NCBI GenBank assembly: GCA_028386065.3
Contig: JAKUCV010001796.1
Coordinates: 63,312-127,311 of the forward strand
DNA length: 64,000 bases
Direction of reading: 5' to 3'
Source: Turnera subulata
Taxonomy: Eukaryota > Streptophyta > Magnoliopsida > Malpighiales > Passifloraceae
A program made the position numbers and the translations under genes. The stretch's first letter is position 1; each line of letters begins with the position of its first letter. Shown piece by piece: positions 33,196 to 46,132 of this stretch. The notes beneath the pieces are model-generated. The model saw only the letters and a program-made list of their open reading frames with translations, was not told where the DNA came from and did no database searches.

Positions 33196-36100
33196 GGCAC
33201 ATATGATATTATACGTTTAATGATCAAATAACATAATGTGCAAAATAACTTAAATGATCAACATCCCAACAATAAGCAAAAACTAATAAGGATCATAGCG
33301 GTTCCGTGTTAATTATTTGCAACACGGTTCCTTCCATGTATCACATACTAGTTCCATACTTACTTCAATTAAAATGGAATTAAACGTCATGGTCCACTTT
33401 ATGTCTTCAATGAAGACCAATTCTGTCTGCACCCTTATATACTATTATGTATGCATACAAACATGATTAGACAGAATTAGATAAATCAGAAACAATCCAT
33501 CAAGAGCTCAAAGTGTCAATAACATTACTATCATCAATTATGAATAGGATTTCAATAAGCACCCATCTTACTGACATACAACCTAAATGTCATAGGTGAC
33601 AACCCTCTCATTATTGGATCCATACTCATATTAGTACTTATATGTTCAACTGACACTTTTGTTTCTGAACTTCTTCTTTAACGATAATGTACTTTAACTT
33701 AATGTGTTTTTCACCTTTACAGTACACATCAGCTTTCAGAGAAGAAGATTGCTGCAACATTATTACAGTAAGTTTTCAGCGACTTGGCAATACAGTCGAC
33801 AATTCCAAGCCCTGAAATAAAATTATGCAGCCATAATCCATAAATATAGCTTTATAAAAGCTATATAAATCTAGCCCCAAAAGTGGATATAACAATGACA
33901 ATTTATGTCACATTCATCCAACATATTGCTCTTTTATCTAAAATGAGCAAATAACAATTCATGAACTCCAACATAGTCCAACAATCAGTGAGGCTTGGAT
34001 TTAAGTATCTAATCACTTTAATGTAATCAGACATCTTATATGTGAGTATTAAATCTTCCTAATTTGTGCATACTTTAGACATCTCAAAGTAAATGCACAA
34101 GAAACATTCTCCACTGAGGTTTCAATTCATTTCTTATACATTAATTGAGACTAAAATCTCTCTCCTGAATTGAAACATCACTCGATGAAATTTAATCTAC
34201 ATATCTTGAACTTTTGTAGAGCCTTATTGATCTATACATCTTGAGACAAACCAAAATATTATTTTTATTCAATTATGGAATATTTAATTCCAATCACATA
34301 AAATGTCTCAAGTATATCATATATTCAAAAGTTCATAGATAAGAAATTCTTGGTTATAATTCATAAGTAAACCAAGATCATAATTAGCTAGCAAGATATT
34401 GTTAATATACATAAACAAAATTAATTTGCTCCCACTGATCTTTAGATATATACACCAATTAACAGTGTTTCATTAGAATCTAAAGAAGGTAATGAAATCA
34501 TTAAACAAGGATGCCATTACTATGGAGATTTCTTAAACATTTATATCAACATACATGCCATGTAATCTTTTTTTTTTTTTCATTTGAGAAGCCCAAAGTC
34601 GGTTCATATAAACCTCTTCCTTTAAATGTCATTCAGAAAAGCATTTTGACATTCATTTAGTTTGACCCCATATCAGAATGAGCCACTATTGCTATAATGA
34701 TTCTTAAGAGTCCTTTTGGAAACAAAAGAAAAGATCTCTTTGCAGGTAATGCCATCTTATTGAGTATAATACTAGACAACTAATTTGGCCTTATATTTTT
34801 CGATATTGCCAATAAAGTCGTGTTTGGTCTTAAAGACCCATAATACACAACTCTTTCACATAATTTTGGCAACTCTACTAAATTCCAAACTTAGTTGTAA
34901 TTTGTTCATTTCAACTCATCTTTCATGACATTCAACCACATTTCAAAATCATTATGGCTTAAAATGAAACTGAACCTTCATTTATCTCAAGTCAAATTCA
35001 GACTGTTGTAAATAAATCATAAGATCATATGAAATTATAAATATTCTTGATTTATGAGATCATCTTAATATGATCTTTTATGATTTATTTACTGAGATTC
35101 AATTATTGCAGATTCGTTGATGACGATTATATCATTATGAGTAGGAAAATTTTGTTGTTCTAAATAAATTGTCAGATTGATCGACAATTACAGAAACAAC
35201 AACTCTAATAAAAGTCATTTGTACATAGATATGTAACAAGACTTTATAATCTTTTACCTTCAAAAATTTTCCACTCCCACTAATGTCACCATTCTTAATG
35301 AAACTTGCAATCTCAGTTTCATTCATTCTGATTAAATAGTTAGAACAGTAAAATATATCACCCTCTGGATAACCAATAAATATATTGGATGTTCATAAGT
35401 CCAGTATATTTACACTTGGATCATAAATCCTCACTTCACCAAGCAACCTCATACATACAGGTGCTTTAGACTGGATTTCTTTATTTATCCAAAGCTCAAA
35501 ATAAGTCTTGGAATCATCATAATAGAAACCTATCGAATAACCAAATGATGAGTTTCAAGGTATACATCCATAATAATGAGGGTTATAATAAATTATTCAT
35601 TATGCTCATAACCATTTCCATAATGGTACATTTCATCTCTCAACAACTAAATTCAGTTGCAATGTACCATCATGTCATGCTTTTCTAAGAATCTAACAAA
35701 TTGACCAACAACTTGTCCAAATTTGTTATGCTTCTCATAATACTTATCATCTCTATCAGACCTAATGTTTTTCACCATTTTGTCTATCTGTTTCTCAACT
35801 TCATTGATAAATACATTTAAGTAATTTATCAATTGAGATTTTTCATACAATAGACATACCTAATCATGATGTGAAAAACACATTAGTAAAGAAGATAAAG
35901 ATTATCCATCAAAAGTTGATACATCAAAAGATCACATGTCTTCACGTAATCTCAAGAGCTAGGTATTTGTGGCTAATTTTCTTAAGTGTGCCTTGCTTGT
36001 TTTCTCAATACAAACCACACAATTGCCAAGATTAATAAAATCCAGCTAATAGGATTTCATTATTTATTAATCTTTGTATTCTTTCCTCAGACATATGTCT

Positions 36101-38588
36101 AAATCTTTATGCCACAAGTGAGTAAAATTTCCATCACCTAATCTACATTTTGAACAAACATTATGATGCAAATTTAATAAAATATATATATGAAAGGAAC
36201 CAATATCCACTTTACGAAGGCCATCCTAAAGTACCAAAAATATTAAAATAAAATTTTCTACATGCTGAACACCCATTCTTAATTTTGTAAACATACAAAA
36301 TCAAATTTTGAAAAATAAATCAAGATTTGAAAGTAATGAGTATTTAATCGATACTTAGATGGTGTTCACTGAAAAAGCATGCAAAAAGTTTTGATGGCCT
36401 CTATTGGAGCATTATATTGGCATCCTACATAAACATAAATTTTGCATCAAGCTCAAATGTAGATGTTACATCCACATAATCTACTAGGAAATATAACGAA
36501 CTTTAATTAGATTGATTCAAAACATATTCAAGCATTGAGCTTATCTTTTCCGTTTTCAACCATGTCTTGTAATTAAGACAATCCACATAATAGTGTCTAT
36601 CTTTCTTAATGACACTTATCGTTATTCGTTATTGTGGATTTGAGCAAATGGTCCATTGATTTTCAATGATCCTTTATAGCTCTTTTCACCTTTCTTTCCT
36701 AGTTTTTTTTTAAATTATTAGCTCTTGAGCAACATATGAGATCATTGTATGATTTCCTTGTTCTTAAGTCTCGCCTCTTTCTAAGGAAGCATGCCTTCAA
36801 TTATGTCACACTCTATTTCTCTTTTGCTTTATAGAAAATAGAATGGACTACACTCAATGAGCAAGAAAAGATCAATAAATTGTACAAGGAAATAACCATT
36901 CACAATTATTCTCATACTATACAATCTTGCTGCTAAAATAGACATTCTGGAGATATGACTTAATATTACTCTTCATAATCATTCGCATAAACATAAAGCT
37001 TAGTATGTTCATCTTTCCCTTACTTTATAGAAAGTTTTTTTTTTAATTACTTTTGTTAGTACTGCTTTAATCAATAAGAGCAGTGGGCTTACTGATTAAA
37101 GGTAATAAGTCTAGATTCTAAGAACTTAAATGAAGCTAGACTTGTCTCATAAATCGTCAAGCCCGTATAACTTAATAACAATTTAAGCTTGCGAATGAAG
37201 AGTAACTTAATATCGTAAATCTCACATAGATAGACAATCTATTATTTTAATCTACATACATTATGTATATATTGATATTTTCCTTTGGGAAACATACCAA
37301 TACAACCAAAACCATAATTGATGCTTGAGTAGATTTAAAATAATTGGTAAACTAATATATTTAATTAGACATGTGTGTTATCTTTGGATATACAAATATG
37401 ACTAATAAATAAATTAATCGACCACCTTTTATGTTTATAGTCATAAAATGATTAATCAACCTTTGGGTTGATCCTTAAATATTTTATGAAAATAAACTTA
37501 ATTTTCTCATGATAAAATAAATTATCACCATCATGCCATCACATTAATTGCATCATATGCTCATGAGTAAATCAATATTTTTCTTAATTTTGATATCTAT
37601 AAAGCATTCCAATTCGGCCACTTTGGTGACTAACAAATTGTACATAAAATAGATATCAAATATTTACTTAAGTGTCTCTTTTCTTAAAATTGATATCTAT
37701 AAAACATTCTAATTTGGTCACTTTGGTGACTAACAAATTATACATAAGTAGATATCAATCTCTATGAAGATGTTTATGTAAAAGAGACTGTTAACAAATC
37801 CAACCTATAACTAAAACATTCTGGATTGAATTGCATAAAATATAAACATTAAGGGCTAAGTTGAAATTCTGTCATAAAACATAAGTGACAGAATCTATGA
37901 TATGCGGACTTAAGTGAAAATTGAGTATAATTTTTTCAGCACAGCCATCAACTATAATCTATCTCGTAAGGATGTAAATGGCATAAACGTTAATGTGTGG
38001 ACTAAACAAAAATGACCATAATTTTCCACAAACACACCATTCATAATCTGTTTGACGACAACCATGATATTTTACTTTTCTTTATTGAAAACAGAAGGCG
38101 TCAAGGTCATACACAAGGCACGCTTGCCAAAATAATAAATAATTTATTGTTGTCGCAAACAAAAGAAATAACGATAATGGTGTACAAACAATACTTTTCA
38201 ATGACCAAACCAATGAAACACGATTCACATAGTGTATTATATATGGATGGGAAAAACTGGAAAACCTCATATGCTCAATTAATAGTGTTCTAACAAACAT
38301 TTATATGCGCGTCAAACCTGATACGCGCAATCGAATTTTTTTTTTTTAAATTCGGTACTAATTGTGCAAAACCCATACAAAGATTCATAATTTTGTTTCT
38401 CGGTCATCATGGAACAAAAAAAAAAAAGATTGAATTGCAACCAACATAAGCGCAGGCATCCATATATTTGTATGGTAATCAATACCAACGATAATGAACA
38501 ATATAATATCAAAAGAAATTGTTTGTTCCAAACTTGCATCAAAACATATAATTATCATATAAAGGGGAGATAATTGATCCTAAACCAT
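33196..38588 (-). pseudogene. Degenerate Copia gag-pol remnant
   Basis: On the minus strand near 33840-33560, RNase H text is recognisable in three successive frames: IVDCIAKSLKTYCNNVAAIFF, then KGEKHIKLKYIIVKEEVQKQ, then SVEHISTNMSMDPIMRGLSP. Two frameshifts thus fall within about 100 codons. An integrase segment is seen at 35850-35653 (FINEVEKQIDKMVKNIRSDR). The typical catalytic CDN of RNase H reads CNN. The right part (36000-38580) is AT-rich with no recognisable gag. No product is possible. Confidence 0.8.
37591..37757. repeat. Two copies of a 100-bp tandem repeat
   Basis: Copies start at 37591 and 37691 with TTGATATCTATAAA(G/A)CATTC and share CACTTTGGTGACTAACAAATT. Each is bounded by TTGATATCT and AGATATCAA, so each unit can fold on itself. 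They lie about 0.9 kb inside the 5' LTR of the host Copia element. Confidence 0.8.
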
Positions 38589-38600
38589 GCTCCGCTACCA
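38589..38600 (-). other. Primer binding site, Met-type variant, of the coding-dead Copia element
   Basis: The minus strand reads TGGTAGCGGAGC, two bases inside the 5' LTR (38603-39039). It is identical to the sites at 6549-6560 and 60628-60639. Confidence 0.75.
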
Positions 38601-38602
38601 CA

Positions 38603-39039
38603 TGTTAGATAATTAACATGAACAATCATAATAATCAGGAATCAAGAGACGATAATTTAGTTCCCAATTCAAACATTAACATAATACCCATTAGATCTTA
38701 GAACTAATTATCTCCCACTAATAACATGAGGTTGAAGACATACCTGGTAAAACGATTATGTTGTCTTCTAAATTCTCTTAATCTCCTCTTGATTTGTCTT
38801 GATACCTTCATGAGGAATAGATTTCTCTCTCTTGCCTCTGTCTTTCTTTCTAACGTTTGTCAGATGGTGTAACAGAACGTTAAGCGACTAGAGAGAGAGG
38901 ATATATTCCATAATATTGTATTTATACACCCCATCAAGTGTTGATTAGAAAATCCTAATAGTTGACCAATAGGATTTTGCCACGTCATTAAATAAAACCT
39001 AATATTATATGGGCCACATAAAAGGAAAATATTCTTACA
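38603..39039 (-). repeat. 5' LTR of the coding-dead Copia element
   Basis: 437 bp, 98.6% identical to 32748-33184 by hand count. Confidence 0.92.
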
Positions 39040-40807
39040 GTATCATACCAGCAAATATCACACATAGTAAACAAACAACAACTTGATATCACGGGCGGTA
39101 TATAAATATTTACTTATCCTCACCTTAGCCGATAAATTCCTCTTGGACCTCTTCCTCTGGTTCCGGTTCCACGTGCTCGTTCACGTTATTAAATCCTATA
39201 TATAATTAATAACAAATATATAGTCACACAAATGCACAGTAAGTATGAGATGCATATGATTACTATTCCTATACCCGGTTAATAATCTCGTATAATTATT
39301 ATTTCTAAAACTATATGTATTTTCTTTCTCTACAAATTAATATATCATACCTATACTTCCGGATATTATTCTGGTATTAAACTTTAATAATACCCTTTTC
39401 CAAAAATATTTTCCAGAGAAATATGTCAAACCTTTGAACAATCTCATATCGTATTTATTTTATTTTCCAGAATACATAACATGTATATGTATATGTATAT
39501 TATTAATTTTTTCTATATCCGGTTAAGCAGTTATTTTTATTTTCGGATTGGGCCATAACATGTCAAGCCTAGCCTATTGCATAGGTCCAGTCCATAGGCC
39601 AACAACAGCCTAGGTGCAACCCACACAAGAGGCCCAGCTTAGTTAGTCAGCCCAACCTAAACAAACCCGGGTCAAACCCATCCCAAACGGGTCGACCCGT
39701 TCGTCATTTTCATCCTCACAGCTCACCTAGGCGACAGCAGCGGCGCACGCGAGGCGAGGAGGCGGCGCGGATGGAGGTGAGAGCAAGGCAGCACAAGCGC
39801 GAGGAGGTGGGCAAAGCAACTGCTGGTGGTCGTCGGCAGCAGTAGGACGGCAAACTCGGGACGGCGGCGATGGTTACGAGTTGGTGAAGAGGCGACCCGA
39901 GCTTGCTGCAGTCGGTTTGGTGGTGTTCCAGCGACGACGCGACGAGACAAGGGCGACGGCGACGCAAGGAAGGAGAAAGGCGGCGGATCGGCGTGTAGTC
40001 AGGTCGTAGCAAGGAGGCGCGAGGGATGTCGCCGGTGGCTGGGTTCGGTGGTCGGCAGTGGAGGGTGAAGGAAGAGGAAGAGAAGATGGTGGTGGTGTGA
40101 TGTCGTTTTGGTGATGGGTTGTTTTTTTTTTTTAAAGATAATAACACTGTGCAGGGAAACAAAATAAGGTGGGTGGAAGATGGACAGATGAAACGCCCCG
40201 ACCCGTATTTACCGTACACAGTAAACACGTGCCGGAACTGTGATGACCAAATCAAACCAAGCCCAGTATACAGTGTATACAACAGTAACTCGAGCTCAAC
40301 AGCCCAAAATAACAACGTCAATAAGAACAAAACCGGCCCAATGGCCCAACAGCAAAATATCACATCCGGCCCAAGGCCCAATAATAACAATATAATGCAC
40401 AGCGGAAGACTTAATAACTCACAAAATACTGTATGCGACACTGATGCAAACTATGGATCCGAGGCCTGTCCAAGAGATAACGCTGTAGCCTGTCTGGAAC
40501 GCACCAAACCTGTACCAAAAATAACTCATCCTACGGGATGAAAGCCCGCAGGTGAGGGGTGAGTCCGAAGTGCTCACCGACGAAGGATAGACAATCAATA
40601 AGCACACTATAATTACTCAAGTCAAACACAGGCTAAACAGCCAAACACACCAAAACCAAGACTCGACCCAAAACCGGTCCAAGACCAAAAGACTCAAATA
40701 AAAACCAATTTTCCAATTCTATCTTTCCGGGCCCCGTCACGGATAAGCTAGAGGTCAGACCTGGTTATCAACATATTCCGGGTGCCAGACCAAATCCAGA
40801 GAACCCA

Positions 40808-41190
40808 GGGATCGACATCCCAAAAATACGAACCCAGGGATAGACATCCCAAAAATAATCACAGGATAGACATCCCAAGCATAGACATGCTTATCGCAAG
40901 AACCCAGGTCACGGCCACCACGAAACAGTCTTAAACCATCGAGTCATACCACTACTTACCACGTGACAATTATATTATCGTCATCAAAATCAAATTACAA
41001 GGATCAACATCCCTAACCAAAATACCAGGATAGACATCCCTATCCAAAATCAAGGATCGACATCCTTATCACAATTTATTATTAATCTATTTTATTTAAT
41101 ACCAAAAAGACTCAAGGATAAACGTTCAAAAACCAATCACAATACTGGGATAAACATCCGGACAACAGTCAAGACAATGGGATAAACATC
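40808..41190. repeat. Cluster of about ten GGGAT-N2-ACATCCC near-palindromes
   Basis: Units such as GGGATCGACATCCC, GGGATAGACATCCC, AGGATCAACATCCC and GGGATAAACATCCC occur near 40808, 40828, 40863, 40881, 41000, 41028, 41045, 41115, 41148 and 41178 at irregular spacing within the solo LTR. Each has GGGAT/ATCCC arms or a one-base variant. Confidence 0.8.
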
Positions 41191-42119
41191 CCGAACCAAA
41201 CCACAGCAAATGCAACATGCAATAATCAACAAACACAATAACCGAGTAATATAGGCACATATCGAAGGAAATCCATCCTCACCTTGGCCGATTACTCAAC
41301 TCCGGAAACAATGACTGGTCCGACGCCGGCTCCTCGGGAAACTGCCCGATATCCAAACCTATACCACAAAACAATATATACACATAAATGCACATAATCG
41401 GTATACTATGATGCCAAAACTGCGAAATAACCCATCCCAGTTACATATCTGTTATTATTTCCATTTACCGAAAATATTATACCGTACGTATATCCGAATA
41501 TAACTTCGGTAGCATACTTTAATTAAAACTCTTTTAAAAATATTTTCATAAAATAATTATAGTTTTCCAAAATTATAATCTCCTTAATTTTTCCAAAAAA
41601 ATAATAATCTATTTATAATTCCCAGAAAATATCTATCGTATTTATCTTTGTCTAATAATATTTTCCAACACAAAATATAATTACCTTTAATTTTCAAAGT
41701 ACATGTATATATATATTCCTCAACAATAATTTTCTAGGGAAAAACAATATATGTAAATAAAATTTCCAGGAATTATTTTCATGATATATATATATTTTCC
41801 AAATAATATTAGTTTTTCTCTAAAACATAACTTAATTATTTATCAAAGTATATATATTTATATTTTCCTCAAAATACCAGAATTGAATTGGCCATAATTT
41901 TCTCAAAATAAATATAAATTTTTTTCTCAAAATTAAATACCAGAATATAAATAAATACATATATGTATATATTTTGTTTTTTTTAAAATTAAACGGACTA
42001 GGCCATGAATAGTGCCGGCCCAGACCAAGGCAGCAGGCCCGAAGCACAGGCCCACGCCCAGACCCGGCCCAACACACATCCACAACCCAACCCAGGTCAC
42101 AACCCGACCACAGGCATCC

Positions 42120-42440
42120 GGGTCGAACGCGGGTCGCGGGTCTGCTCACCTTGGGTTGCAGCGGCGGCGGCGCGACAAACGCGGGGAACGGAAAGCGAGC
42201 ACAGCAGCGGCATCGGGCGGCGGAAAAGAGGCGCGGCGTCGCCGGTGTCGTCGTCAGCGGCGCGGAGAAGGAGATCCGCGGGTTTCGCCGCGGGTCAACG
42301 GCGCGTCACGGCGCTTCGCTGGACGGAAGGCGACGGGATCAGCGACGTTGAGAAGGCGACGGTGAGGAGATGATGCTGGTGGCGGCGGTGCGACGAGCGG
42401 TGGCGCGGAACGCTCCGGCGTGCACAGTAACCGGGGGAGG
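42120..42440. other. CpG-rich island inside the LTR
   Basis: A GC-rich block full of GCGGCG and CGGCG strings stands out from AT-rich surroundings. A matching block lies at 39715-40060 in the outer LTR. It opens long frames on both strands, which is a composition effect. Its place 3' of the minus-strand TATA box suggests part of the LTR's transcribed leader. Confidence 0.6.
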
Positions 42441-42582
42441 GAAGGTGACGGTACTGTTCACTCCTTTTTTTTTCTTTTTTTCCTATTTTCTCTTCTTTTT
42501 TCCTATTTTCTTTCCTTTTTCTTTCCATTTTTCTTTCCCTTTTTTTCTGTTTCAATTTCAATTTTCTTCTTCTTTTTTTTTT

Positions 42583-45163
42583 GGACAAAAAGATCATGCC
42601 TCGCTGGGCTTTTATTACACAAAAATACGATATACATCACTACATTCTCAGAAGATGATCTCCCCTTACATTAGTGATCAGGTTTTGCATAATAAAACTA
42701 GGAGGGTTGTGCAAAGTAGTGACCCCTCTTTCAAAATCCAAAGATTTACGCGCAAGGCCATCGGCTCAATGGTTAGCCTTCCTATGAATGTGCTTCAAGT
42801 TGACAGACCAATCTCGACATATGAGCTTCCTAATCTCAATGACCAGTGTAGGTAGAAAGTGTTGGTCTTCATCAGAGGAAATAATCATCTCAATCACAAT
42901 TTGGTCATCCATTTCCACATCAATATGTCTGAATCCTAAATCCCATGCAAGTTCGAGGGAGTATTTAATGCTCCACAATACTGCTTGCAGTTCCGAGCAT
43001 ATTCCAATATTGTATACTATCCCTCCAAGCCATTCACCCTCCGATCCTCTGATGAGGCCACCAGCCCCAGCCTGTCTCGTGGAATGGATGAAAAACCCGC
43101 TCGAGTTTACCTTGACAGTGTGGGGTGCCGGTGGGAACCATTGCGCAAGTTTGGGCCCCTCGTTTCTTCCCGTCAGTGGTTTCAGTAAGTCTTGTTCTTC
43201 TGCCCATATAATCTCCCTTGCTTTCATCAGAACAATACGGCCAGGGCAATGAATCCTTGAGGGTTGTTCAGAGAACACAAGATCATTTCTCCATTGCCAA
43301 AGTAGGTTGCATGCTGCAACGAATACAATGTTCCAGTCAAGACCCTCTACAGTATGTAAGGGTGCTTTAAGATTTACCCGTATCCATCGTTGCAAGTCAT
43401 CACTACCAAAACCCAGGATTTGCAGCAGGGTTTTCAAAGAGTGTCAGAGTCCTCGTGCTAGTGGACAGTCTCGCATAATGTGCAGGACTGATTCCTCCGA
43501 ATTAGCGCACCTAGGACAACAACTATCGGCAGTCATGCCTCTTCGAGCTCGCTGTAAATTTGTCATGAGCTTGTCCCAGTACATAAGCCATAAAAAACTT
43601 CTCAGCTGCTGAGGACCCCTCCATTTCCATATCCGCTCCCATTCTTTCTCTTTTGGAGGCCAATTTTTTGATTCCAAGAACTCATATGCAGAACAGGTAG
43701 TGAATCTACCATGCCTAGACATGGCCCAGTGAATCCGATCAGGTCTTCTCGAGGGATGTGGTGTGCAAATTGCCGTCACTTCCTGGACAGCAAAGGGAGG
43801 TAGACACGGAGCAAAGCTACTCCAGTCCCAATCACCAGAGGCCGAAGTGAAAAATTCAATTAATTCTTCCAGTTGTATGAGTGGATTGGGGAATGAAATG
43901 AGGTTCATCAGTGGGCCACTAGGGGTCCATTTGTCCGCCCAAAAACGAATGGTTCTGCCATCGCCTATTCTCCACTCCAAGCATTTGTACACTGAATCCT
44001 ATACATCACAGATTGCAAGCCAGGTGTGCGATCCCTTCTTCTTTTTTAGTTTCAATGGGATCGAAACATCCTTCCTCATGTATTTCGCTCGGAGTACTCT
44101 GACCCATAGAGCTTCCGGTCTCGTCACAAGGGACCAGGCTAATTTCATGATCAAAGCATGGTTACATGACCTCAATCGCCGAAGGTTCAACCCACCACAA
44201 TTTTTAGGGACGATCACCGAGTCCCACTTAACCAGGTGAGGTTTTCTTTTAGTGTCTGTAGAGCCCAGATGAAATTTCTACAGAGTTGCTCAATCCGATT
44301 ACACACCGAGATGGGTATCTTCATAGTTTGCATTGTAAAGATAGGTAGGGCTGCTAACACTGACTGGACCAACGTAGTTCTCCCTGCTAAAGACAGGGTG
44401 CGGGCTTGCCACCCATTAAGTCTATTTTGTACTGTTTGGACCAAAAGTTGGACAGACTGGCTAGTGACTCGACCATGTATAACTGGTACACCTAGGTATT
44501 TTCCTAGATTGGAGGTGAGTTGGTATCCCAGTCCTTGACTTAGTTGTCTGGCAAGAGGTTTCGGGACATTCTTGGAGCAGAATATTCGAGTTTTCGCTTG
44601 GCTAATCTTCTGACCAGAGAAATAGCAAAAATAATTCAAACATTCAGAAACCACATCAACCTGATCCATACTACCTTCAGCAAATAGTACCAGGTCGTCT
44701 GCAAAGAAGGTGTGAGACAACATTGGTCCTCCTTGGCTGAGTTGGATAGGTCTCTACTTTCCTCTTCTAACTGCCTCGCCAATAATCCGACTGAGTTTTT
44801 CCATGCATAGGACAAATAGATAGGGGGATAAGGGGTCCCCTTGCCTCAGTCTACGTGATGGGGAAAACTCCTCCAAGAGCTCACTGTTCCAATTGACTTT
44901 GATTCGGCTGGTAGTCAGACATCCCATAATTGCATTAATCATTCTGCTAGGCAGTTTTGCTTCTATCATAGTATCTTTCAAAAATCCCCACCGTACTCTG
45001 TCGTAGGCCTTCTCTAGGTCTACCTTTATGGCAAAGAAACCCCTCTGGCCCGACTTTTACTTCATTGAGTGGATAACTTCTTGCATCAAAATTATGTTAT
45101 CTGTAATGAGTCTCCCAGGGATAAAGCTAGCTTGTGTCGGGGAGATTATATCATTGAGGACAG
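42583..45163 (-). pseudogene. 5'-truncated L1-type LINE ORF2 with broken frames
   Basis: On the minus strand the sequence enters within reverse transcriptase (RLRQGDPLSPYLFVLCMEKL near 44850, FFADDLVLFAEG near 44705). It continues through KYLGVPV (near 44500), a zinc-binding C-terminal region (CCPRCANSEESVLHIMRDCP near 43510), then an RNase H-like domain (43130-42766: ELQAVLWSIKYSLELA, IDVEMDD). The usual first catalytic Asp of that domain appears replaced (NSSG). TCTTCTTCTTTTTTTTTT flanks both sides (42565-42582 and from 45164), the target duplication merged with the tail. Stops and frameshifts split it into at least five frames. Confidence 0.88.
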
Positions 45164-46132
45164 TCTTCTTCTTTTTTTTTTTTACTGTCTTCTCTCTTTT
45201 TTTTTTCAAACAGTTTTCTTTTTTTCCTTTTTTTTTCTCTCTTTTTTTTTTCTTTCTCTCTTTTTTCTATTTTCCTCTCTTTTTATTTTTCTCTCTTTTT
45301 CTTTTTCTTCTCTTCTTCCTCTCCTGCTTTCTTCTTTTTATAGACGGGAAAATACTGTGCACATGTGAATCCTTAATAATGCAGCTTGTCTGCATTATTA
45401 AGCGAGTCCGGTCCGGATCAGAAAATAACTGATACCCCCTTAGTTATTTTCCGGTGTGATTTTTCCGAAAATCCCGGGACCCGAAAAATACCGACTTAGG
45501 CCCGAAAAATCCACGGAAAAATCACGAGCGCGGGAAAACTCTCAGTTTCGAAAAATGACGCCCGATTTACCTTGAATTAATTACCCAAGATTAATTCAAC
45601 AGTAACTCACGGTAAAAAGACTTTTACAGTCCCGGTAAAAATCAAAATTCTTACCCGGGCTGTTACAATAGAGGCAGTATAGGAAGCTGTAGTTTTCAGT
45701 GCGTGGTTGGACAGGAAGGCATGATTTTTATAGCAAGAAAAGGAGGAACAAACCATGGTGGTGGTGGTAGACAGGATATGGATTGGGATAAAGAAAAGGT
45801 GTCTGCCATATGTGATTAATGGGGTTGTCCTAATGCGATCAACTAATAAAGCAGAAGAGTCAACAAAAGTCCATTATGCCCTTCTACCTAACTTAAGTTT
45901 TCAAACTAAACAGGGGCATAATTGTCTTTCCGCAGCTTTCCAAATCCCGAAAATTCCAACTCGTCCCGAAAATTCCGCAAAAATATCTGGAGTTCGGAAT
46001 AAGTCTCGGCTTTAGAATCCGATGCTCGGTTATCATGAAATAATTACCAAAGATTATTTCTATACGATAAATTATTGTACAAAGCATTTTACAGTCCCGG
46101 TAAAAATATAAATTTTTACCCGGGCTGTTACA

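Larger units (their letters stand above)
32748..39039 (-). mobile_element. Copia element with nearly identical LTRs but dead coding region
   Basis: Two 437-bp LTRs (32748-33184 and 38603-39039) differ at 6 positions by hand count (1.4%). GTATC is duplicated at 32743-32747 and 39040-39044. On the minus strand the order is 5' LTR (right), primer site, decayed internal region, AAGTGGGAGAA polypurine tract (33195-33185), 3' LTR (left). No frame over about 95 codons survives. Confidence 0.9.
40189..45667 (-). mobile_element. Solo LTR (about 2.9 kb plus a LINE) inside a related LTR
   Basis: Forward ends are TGAAACGCCCCG and CCCGGGCTGTTACA, so the minus strand has TGTAACAGCCCGGG...CGGGGCGTTTCA. Flanks ACAGA (40184-40188) and ATAGA (45668-45672) agree at 4 of 5 bases. 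On the minus strand CTATAAAAAG near 45344 is a good TATA box, followed by a purine-rich transcript start. A LINE interrupts it at about 42583-45163. It has no gag-pol coding. Confidence 0.6.
39045..46132 (-). repeat. Long Gypsy-type LTR remnant, interrupted by a related LTR
   Basis: On the minus strand it starts TGTAACAGCCCGGGTAAAAA at 46132 and runs to 45668. It resumes at 40188 with CTGTGCACAGTG...TTTAAAAAAA, a GC-rich block (40060-39715) and an AT-rich part down to 39045, where the Copia insertion begins. The part at 39115-39240 (TCCTCACCTTAGCCGATAA, CACAAATGCACA) parallels 41278-41400 of the inner LTR. Its lower end is not defined. The TGTAAC start and multi-kilobase length suggest Del/Tekay-type Gypsy LTRs, as inference only. 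Confidence 0.55.

Noticed and set aside
39716..40441. 241-codon minus-strand frame
   Set aside because: It crosses the solo-LTR boundary at 40189 and draws its length from the CpG-rich block. It has no recognisable domain.
42005..42373. Overlapping Arg/Ala-rich frames on the plus strand
   Set aside because: They come from CpG-rich LTR DNA, are open in all three frames, and have no family signature.
42295..42597. Lys/Arg-rich minus-strand frame
   Set aside because: It is translation of the purine strand of the CT-rich LTR tract.
45028..45432. Phe-rich frames over the T-rich tract
   Set aside because: They are simple translation of poly(T)/CT DNA in an LTR leader and cross the LINE boundary.
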